Assembly: GCF_040610475.1 (NCBI RefSeq)
Contig: NZ_JBEXMJ010000009.1
Coordinates: 62,001-126,000 of the forward strand
Source of the DNA: Actinopolymorpha sp. NPDC004070
Lineage (GTDB): Bacteria; Actinomycetota; Actinomycetes; Propionibacteriales; Actinopolymorphaceae
Reading direction: 5' to 3'
Length of the DNA: 64,000 nt
Shown here: positions 59,842-64,000 of the stretch, in pieces
Position numbering within the stretch: position 1 is the stretch's first letter
Layout of the letters: each line of letters begins with the position of its first letter
Notes under the pieces: generated by a model
The model's input: the letters and a program-made list of their open reading frames with translations, nothing else
Database searches by the model: none
Told to the model about the DNA's origin: nothing
Made by a program: the position numbers and the translations under genes

Positions 59842-61424
59842 GTGCGGGATTCCTCGTTCCTACCGTGGAGCAGCAAGTAGGTCAGCGGTGCGGAGAGCAC
59901 GACGAGCGCTGCGGCGTACGGCGCGGCGGCAGCGTAGTCGAGCGAGGCGCTCGCGTGCCAGAAGGCCGTCGCCAGGGTGCGGGTGCCGGTGGGGGCGAGC
60001 AGAAGTGTCGCCGTCAGCTCGGTGGTGACGGCGATGAACACCAGCGCGAACCCCGCCATGGTGCCACGGAACATGAGCGGCAACTGCACGCGCCAGAACG
60101 CGCGGACGGGGCTGTCGCCGAGCGTGCGGGCGGCGTCGGCGAGCTCGGGCGGCACCGCCGCGATGGCGGCGCGCGTGGCGACCATGGCGCGGGGGAGGAA
60201 GAGAATCGCGTACGCGATCACGAGGACCGTGGTGGTCTGGTAGAGCGGGCGTACGAAACCGATCGTCAGCGTGATGAGCGCGAGCGCCACGACGACACCC
60301 GGAAGCGACGCCGCGACGTAGGTGACGCGCTCGACGGCCACCGCGAACCACGACCGGCTCCGGGCGATGAGCCACGCGGCCGGGACCGTCGCCACCGTCG
60401 TGACGGCCGCGGCGACGAGGCCCAGGCTCAGGGTCGACCACAGCGTGGGGCCGAGGTTGGCCGGCTCGGTCGCCTGGTCGGCCCGGGAGAGCCACGTGCC
60501 GAGGCTCCAGGCCGGGACCCCGAGGGCGAGAGCGGTGAGGACGGTCAGCCCGAGGAGGGCGAACGGCGTGGCCCGGCCGAGCCGTCCCCGCGTGGCCCGG
60601 CGGACCGTCCCCGAGCCGACGCGCGCGTGTCGCACCCGGCCCCGGGCGAGCAGTTCCAGCGTGAGGACCGTTCCCGCGATGCCCATCAGGACGACGGCGA
60701 GGACGCTGCCCGATCGGCTGTCGAAGGCCACCTCGAACTGGTCGAGGATCGCTGTCGTGAACGTGGGGAACCGAAGCATCTCGAGGGCGCCGTACTCCGC
60801 GAGGAGGTGGAGGGCGACGAGCAGCACACCACCGAGCAGGGCAGGGCGGACCTGTGCGAGCCCGACGCGCGCGAAGGTACGCCACGGACCGTGCCCGAGG
60901 GCCCGCGCGGCGTCCTCGAGGCCCTGGTCGAGGGTACGCAGGAGCGCTGCGACAGGTAGGAACACGAACGGGAAGTACGACAGGGAGGTCACGATGACTG
61001 CACCGGCGAGGCCCTCGAACCCCGGCACGAGCGCGGACCAGGCGAAGCTGTTGACGAAGGAGGGCACGGCGAGTGGCGCCACGAGTGCGATGCGCCAGAA
61101 ACTCGTGCCCGGCAGCGACGTGCGCTCGATGAGCCACGCGGAACCGACCCCGAGCACGATCGAGATGACACAGGTCAGCACGAGCAGCGACACCGTGTTG
61201 ACGAGGAGTTCGGCGATCCTTGGGCGCCAGACGAGCGCGAACGCGTCCCCCGGCCCGGACTCGAACGCCTTGAGTACGACGACGACGAGCGGCAGCGCGC
61301 ACACGAGCGCGACGACGAGCGCGGCCGCGCGGAGCGGCAGCGAGTCGCCGGCGGCCCGACGCCCGGTCCGGGCCGGGGGCGGTCCGCCGGACGGCGGTGC
61401 GGAGCGCGTCTGCGTGGTCGTCAC
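59838..61424 (-). CDS. fbpB: Ferric iron ABC transporter permease, FbpB-like (fused)
   Basis: A 528-residue permease with about 12 helices and two transport domains in one chain, as in FbpB/SfuB. EAA-type loops are visible: LEDAARALGHGPWRTFARV in the first half and LADAARTLGDSPVRAFWRV in the second. Starts with a GTG directly after the binding protein's stop codon. Moves iron across the membrane with FbpA and FbpC. Confidence 0.9.
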   Translation of the reverse strand: MTTTQTRSAPPSGGPPPARTGRRAAGDSLPLRAAALVVALVCALPLVVVVLKAFESGPGDAFALVWRPRIAELLVNTVSLLVLTCVISIVLGVGSAWLIERTSLPGTSFWRIALVAPLAVPSFVNSFAWSALVPGFEGLAGAVIVTSLSYFPFVFLPVAALLRTLDQGLEDAARALGHGPWRTFARVGLAQVRPALLGGVLLVALHLLAEYGALEMLRFPTFTTAILDQFEVAFDSRSGSVLAVVLMGIAGTVLTLELLARGRVRHARVGSGTVRRATRGRLGRATPFALLGLTVLTALALGVPAWSLGTWLSRADQATEPANLGPTLWSTLSLGLVAAAVTTVATVPAAWLIARSRSWFAVAVERVTYVAASLPGVVVALALITLTIGFVRPLYQTTTVLVIAYAILFLPRAMVATRAAIAAVPPELADAARTLGDSPVRAFWRVQLPLMFRGTMAGFALVFIAVTTELTATLLLAPTGTRTLATAFWHASASLDYAAAAPYAAALVVLSAPLTYLLLHGRNEESRT

Positions 61425-62459
61425 CTAGAGGATCCCGGCCTTCGTCATGAGGTCGATGACCCTGGGCCCGTTGAGCTTGAACGGGTCGACCTTCGGCGCC
61501 TGGAGCGAGTCGAGCGGCGGGAGCTTCGGGTCGGACGGGGCGCCCTTGCCGACGGCGTACTCCTTGGAGTCCGTCGTTCCGAGCGCCTTCTGGCCTTCCT
61601 TGCTGGTGATGAACGCGAGGAACTTCTGCGCGTCGGCCGCGTGCTTGCTGCTCTTGAGGACGGCACCACCGGAGAGGCTGACGAAAGCGCCCGGGTCCTC
61701 GTTCCTGAAATAGTGCAGCCTGGTGTTGCCGCTGCTCGCCTTGTCAAGGGCCTGGTCTCGGTACCAGTAGTAGTGGTAGATGACGCCCATCGCTGACTGG
61801 CCGGCGTTGACAGCCTTCATCGTCGCGATGTTGTTCTGGTAGATCTTCGCGCCCGACTTCAGACCGCGGAGCCACTCGGAGGTCCTGGCCTCTCCCTCGG
61901 TGGCGAGCATGGCGGAGACGATCGCCTGGAAGTCGGCGCCGCCCGCGGCCGCTCCCCACTTACCGGCGTACTCCGGCTTGGCGAGGTCCATCAGGGACTT
62001 CGGCAGCTGCGCCTGCGAGATCTTGCTCGGGTTGTAGACGAGAACAGTGGAGCGGGCCGCGATGCCGACCCAGTTCTTCGAGGACGGGTGGTACCGGTCG
62101 CCGACCTGGGCCAGGGTGGCGGCGTCGACGGGTGCGAGCAGGCCGGCGTTCTGGAGCGTCGTAATCGCGGGGGAGTTCTCGGTGAGGAAGACGTCGGCCG
62201 GCGAGCCGGATCCCTCCTGGACGATCTGTGCGCCCATCGAAGAGTCGTCGCCGTAGCGGATCTGGACCTGGATCCCGGTCTTGTCCTGGAACTCCCGCCC
62301 CCACTCCTCGGTGAGGTTCTCGTGCTGGGCGCTGTAGATCGTCAACTTCGACTTGTCGAGCTCTCCGGTGGCTTCGAGGCTCCTGCTGCATGCCGACAGG
62401 CCGAGGGTGGTCGCGGCCGCCACGACAGCGGCGAGGATCATGGTGCGTCGGCGCGTCAC
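61425..62459 (-). CDS. fbpA: Ferric iron-binding lipoprotein, FbpA-like
   Basis: A 344-residue binding protein of the Fe3+ family. The GTG at 62457-62459 follows AGGAG; signal and lipobox (TRRRTMILAAVVAAATTLGL then SAC) give an extracellular lipoprotein. LTIYSAQHENLTEEWGREF opens the fold and the paired tyrosines of YHYYWYRD are the expected iron ligands. First gene of fbpABC, with iron boxes upstream. Confidence 0.9.
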   Translation of the reverse strand: MTRRRTMILAAVVAAATTLGLSACSRSLEATGELDKSKLTIYSAQHENLTEEWGREFQDKTGIQVQIRYGDDSSMGAQIVQEGSGSPADVFLTENSPAITTLQNAGLLAPVDAATLAQVGDRYHPSSKNWVGIAARSTVLVYNPSKISQAQLPKSLMDLAKPEYAGKWGAAAGGADFQAIVSAMLATEGEARTSEWLRGLKSGAKIYQNNIATMKAVNAGQSAMGVIYHYYWYRDQALDKASSGNTRLHYFRNEDPGAFVSLSGGAVLKSSKHAADAQKFLAFITSKEGQKALGTTDSKEYAVGKGAPSDPKLPPLDSLQAPKVDPFKLNGPRVIDLMTKAGIL

Positions 62460-62563
62460 GAGGAAACTCCTGGTGGCTCGAACGTTGGGCGGCGCGGCCC
62501 GGGGCGTGCAGCCGGTCGTGGGTGGGTGGTCACGGGTGGGTGGTCTCGACTGCGATGGCAAGC

Positions 62564-62582
62564 CCAGGAAAGGCTAACCTGG
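62564..62582. promoter_or_regulatory. DtxR/IdeR-like iron box (fbpA side)
   Basis: CCAGGAAAGGCTAACCTGG matches the 19-bp consensus TTAGGTTAGGCTAACCTAA at about 13 positions, including the core AGGCTAACCT. It lies about 105 bases upstream of the FbpA start. A further GGTTAACC palindrome is at 62592-62599. Confidence 0.6.
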
Positions 62583-62640
62583 CTGAAGCGAGGTTAACCG
62601 AGACGACCCGAGGTGGCCGCACTCGGCCCCGGGATTTGAT

Positions 62641-62659
62641 TTAGGGTTGCCTACCCTAT
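62641..62659. promoter_or_regulatory. DtxR/IdeR-like iron box (ligase side)
   Basis: TTAGGGTTGCCTACCCTAT matches the consensus at about 14 of 19 positions and has symmetric TAGGGT/ACCCTA arms. It ends 12 bases before the GTG of the AMP-ligase gene, so it overlaps the promoter of a nearly leaderless transcript. Confidence 0.7.
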
Positions 62660-62671
62660 TTACTACCTCGC

Positions 62672-64000
62672 GTGACAGCGAGCGCCGTACCTCTGGCCCC
62701 GTCACCGACCCTGCCCTGGGTGTCTCGGCTCGGGACCCACGGCTCCCGCCCGGCGCTGCGCACCTCCGTGGGCACGGCGGAGGGCCCCGTCACGTACGCC
62801 GACCTCGCCCGCCGGGTCGACGACTTCGCCGCGCGTCTCGCCGGACCGCGCCGCCTCGTCCAGGTCGAGGGACGCTCCACGGTGGACACCGTCGTCGGCT
62901 ACCTCGCGGCTCAGACCGCGGGCCACGTGGTGCTGCTGGTCGCGCCCGGCGAGCCCGCCGCCCGGCTGCGGGAGACTTACCGCCCCGACATCGTGCTGGA
63001 TCCTGCCGGAGGGGTCGAGGTCGTCCGCGAGACGTCCGATCACCAGCTGCACCCCGACCTCGCTCTCCTGCTCAGTACGAGTGGCTCGACGGGTTCGGCC
63101 AAGCTCGTACGCCTGTCCGCGGCCAACCTGGCCGCCAACGCCGAGCAGATCACCGCTGCCCTCGGAGTCCGCCCCGACGACTGTGCGGCGCTCACTCTGC
63201 CGATCACGTACTGTTACGGCCTGTCGGTGCTGCACACCCACCTCGCCGCGGGGGCGAGCCTGCTGCTCACCGACCTCTCCGTCGTCGACGACTGCTTCTG
63301 GCGGCTCTTCCACGCGGCCGGGGCCACGACCTTCCCCGGCGTTCCGCACACCTTCGAACTCCTCGAGCGCAGCGGCTTCGCCGAGCGGGACCTGCCGAGT
63401 CTGAGGTACGTGACCCAGGCCGGCGGCCGGATGGAGCCCGAGCGCGTCCGGCGGTTCGCCGAACTCGGCCGCACGCGCGGCTGGGATCTCGTCGTCATGT
63501 ACGGCCAGGCCGAGGCGACGGCCCGAATGACCTGCCTGCCGCCCGATCTTGCCGCCGAGCACCCCGACACCGTCGGTGTCCCCGTACCCGGCGCGACGAT
63601 CGACGTGGTGGACGGCGAGATCGTGTTCCGCGGGCCCAACGTCATGCTCGGGTACGCGGAGGAGCCGGCCGACCTCGCGCTCGGCCGCACCGTCTTCGAG
63701 CTGCGCACCGGCGACCTCGGTGAGCTGACTGACGACGGGCTCGTACGCGTCGTCGGCCGGCGCGCGCGCTTCGTCAAGGTGCTCGGGCACCGCATCGACC
63801 TCGACGCCCTCGAAGGCCGCCTCCGCTCGCAGGGACACGACGTACGGACCACCGGACGTGACGGGCTGGTCGTCGTCGCGTGCGATGTCGCGTCCGCGCC
63901 CGCTCGGGAGTCGCTGCGGCGCGCGGCCATGCGCGCATGCGGCGTACCACGCGAGGCGCTGCGGGTCGTCTTCGTCCGGGACCAGCCGCTGCTCGTGTCG
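62672..64000 (+). CDS. AMP-dependent acyl/aryl ligase, iron-regulated (3' end outside window)
   Basis: 443 codons of an ANL-family adenylating enzyme starting at the GTG 62672. LLLSTSGSTGSAKLVRLSAA is the AMP-binding motif (about residue 135), VMYGQAEATARMTCLPP the adenine-binding stretch, and ELRTGDLGELTDDGLVRVVG the hinge aspartate region; LGHRIDLDALEGRLR follows in the C-terminal lid. It is shorter than acyl-CoA synthetases before the hinge. An iron box at its promoter and the divergent fbpABC operon point to siderophore or iron-scavenging metabolism. The gene is cut by the right edge. Confidence 0.85.
   Translation, partial: MTASAVPLAPSPTLPWVSRLGTHGSRPALRTSVGTAEGPVTYADLARRVDDFAARLAGPRRLVQVEGRSTVDTVVGYLAAQTAGHVVLLVAPGEPAARLRETYRPDIVLDPAGGVEVVRETSDHQLHPDLALLLSTSGSTGSAKLVRLSAANLAANAEQITAALGVRPDDCAALTLPITYCYGLSVLHTHLAAGASLLLTDLSVVDDCFWRLFHAAGATTFPGVPHTFELLERSGFAERDLPSLRYVTQAGGRMEPERVRRFAELGRTRGWDLVVMYGQAEATARMTCLPPDLAAEHPDTVGVPVPGATIDVVDGEIVFRGPNVMLGYAEEPADLALGRTVFELRTGDLGELTDDGLVRVVGRRARFVKVLGHRIDLDALEGRLRSQGHDVRTTGRDGLVVVACDVASAPARESLRRAAMRACGVPREALRVVFVRDQPLLVS

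Noticed and set aside
1..64000. tRNA, rRNA, transposase, integrase or attachment sites
   Set aside because: I looked for these and saw no cloverleaf-like sequence, rRNA-like stretch, DDE/recombinase protein or matching flanking repeats that I could support.

Overview
The window is very GC-rich, dense in genes on both strands, and carries families typical of Actinobacteria: DUF6098, DUF6328, a BTAD/AfsR-type regulator, Tat lipoproteins, and CDGSH and heme-oxygenase-like redox proteins. A soil or plant-associated actinomycete is likely. A Kribbella/Actinopolymorpha-like genus is only a guess from the number of large substrate-binding lipoproteins and sugar genes. I see no rRNA, tRNA, CRISPR array, transposase or replication origin.

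Layout. 1-9.6 kb: a cut-off gene that fuses an MGDG-synthase-type glycosyltransferase to a wax ester synthase/DGAT acyltransferase, an MFS importer, DUF6098, DUF6328, an SCO-family copper chaperone, a PrsW protease and a Tat-exported DUF4838 protein. 10-15 kb: resistance-like nucleotidyltransferases and a kinase, an esterase, and a decayed locus in which a duplicate of the nucleotidyltransferase/kinase junction lies inside a broken hydrolase. 15-26 kb: a carboxymuconolactone decarboxylase-type protein with its TetR regulator, a GNAT enzyme, a GCS2 ligase with a heme-oxygenase-like protein, a HemK-type methyltransferase with a CDGSH protein, two secreted repeat proteins, a sulfatase with its MFS importer, and an acid phosphatase remnant.

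26-36 kb is the most unusual part. A kaiB-kaiC pair is followed by a GAF-domain histidine kinase homologue that has lost its phospho-accepting histidine. The module is joined directly to a P450 gene that lacks its heme-binding end. Next comes a 1054-residue BTAD/NB-ARC/TPR regulator and a DrrAB-type exporter. Heptamer repeats with 11-bp spacing, the usual SARP/AfsR site layout, occur in both promoter regions and tie these genes into one regulon.

36-58.7 kb: four large family-5 solute-binding lipoproteins, two of them tandem paralogues, with no permease or importer ATPase nearby. They share the stretch with a secreted lectin-like protein, a heterodimeric ABC exporter, a GntR regulator, a GH42-type beta-galactosidase and a Gfo/Idh/MocA oxidoreductase. 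Uptake and breakdown of plant-type oligosaccharides is a reasonable reading. 58.8-64 kb: an FbpABC-type ferric iron importer divergent from an AMP-dependent ligase, with two DtxR/IdeR-like iron boxes between them; the ligase runs off the right edge and may start a siderophore pathway.
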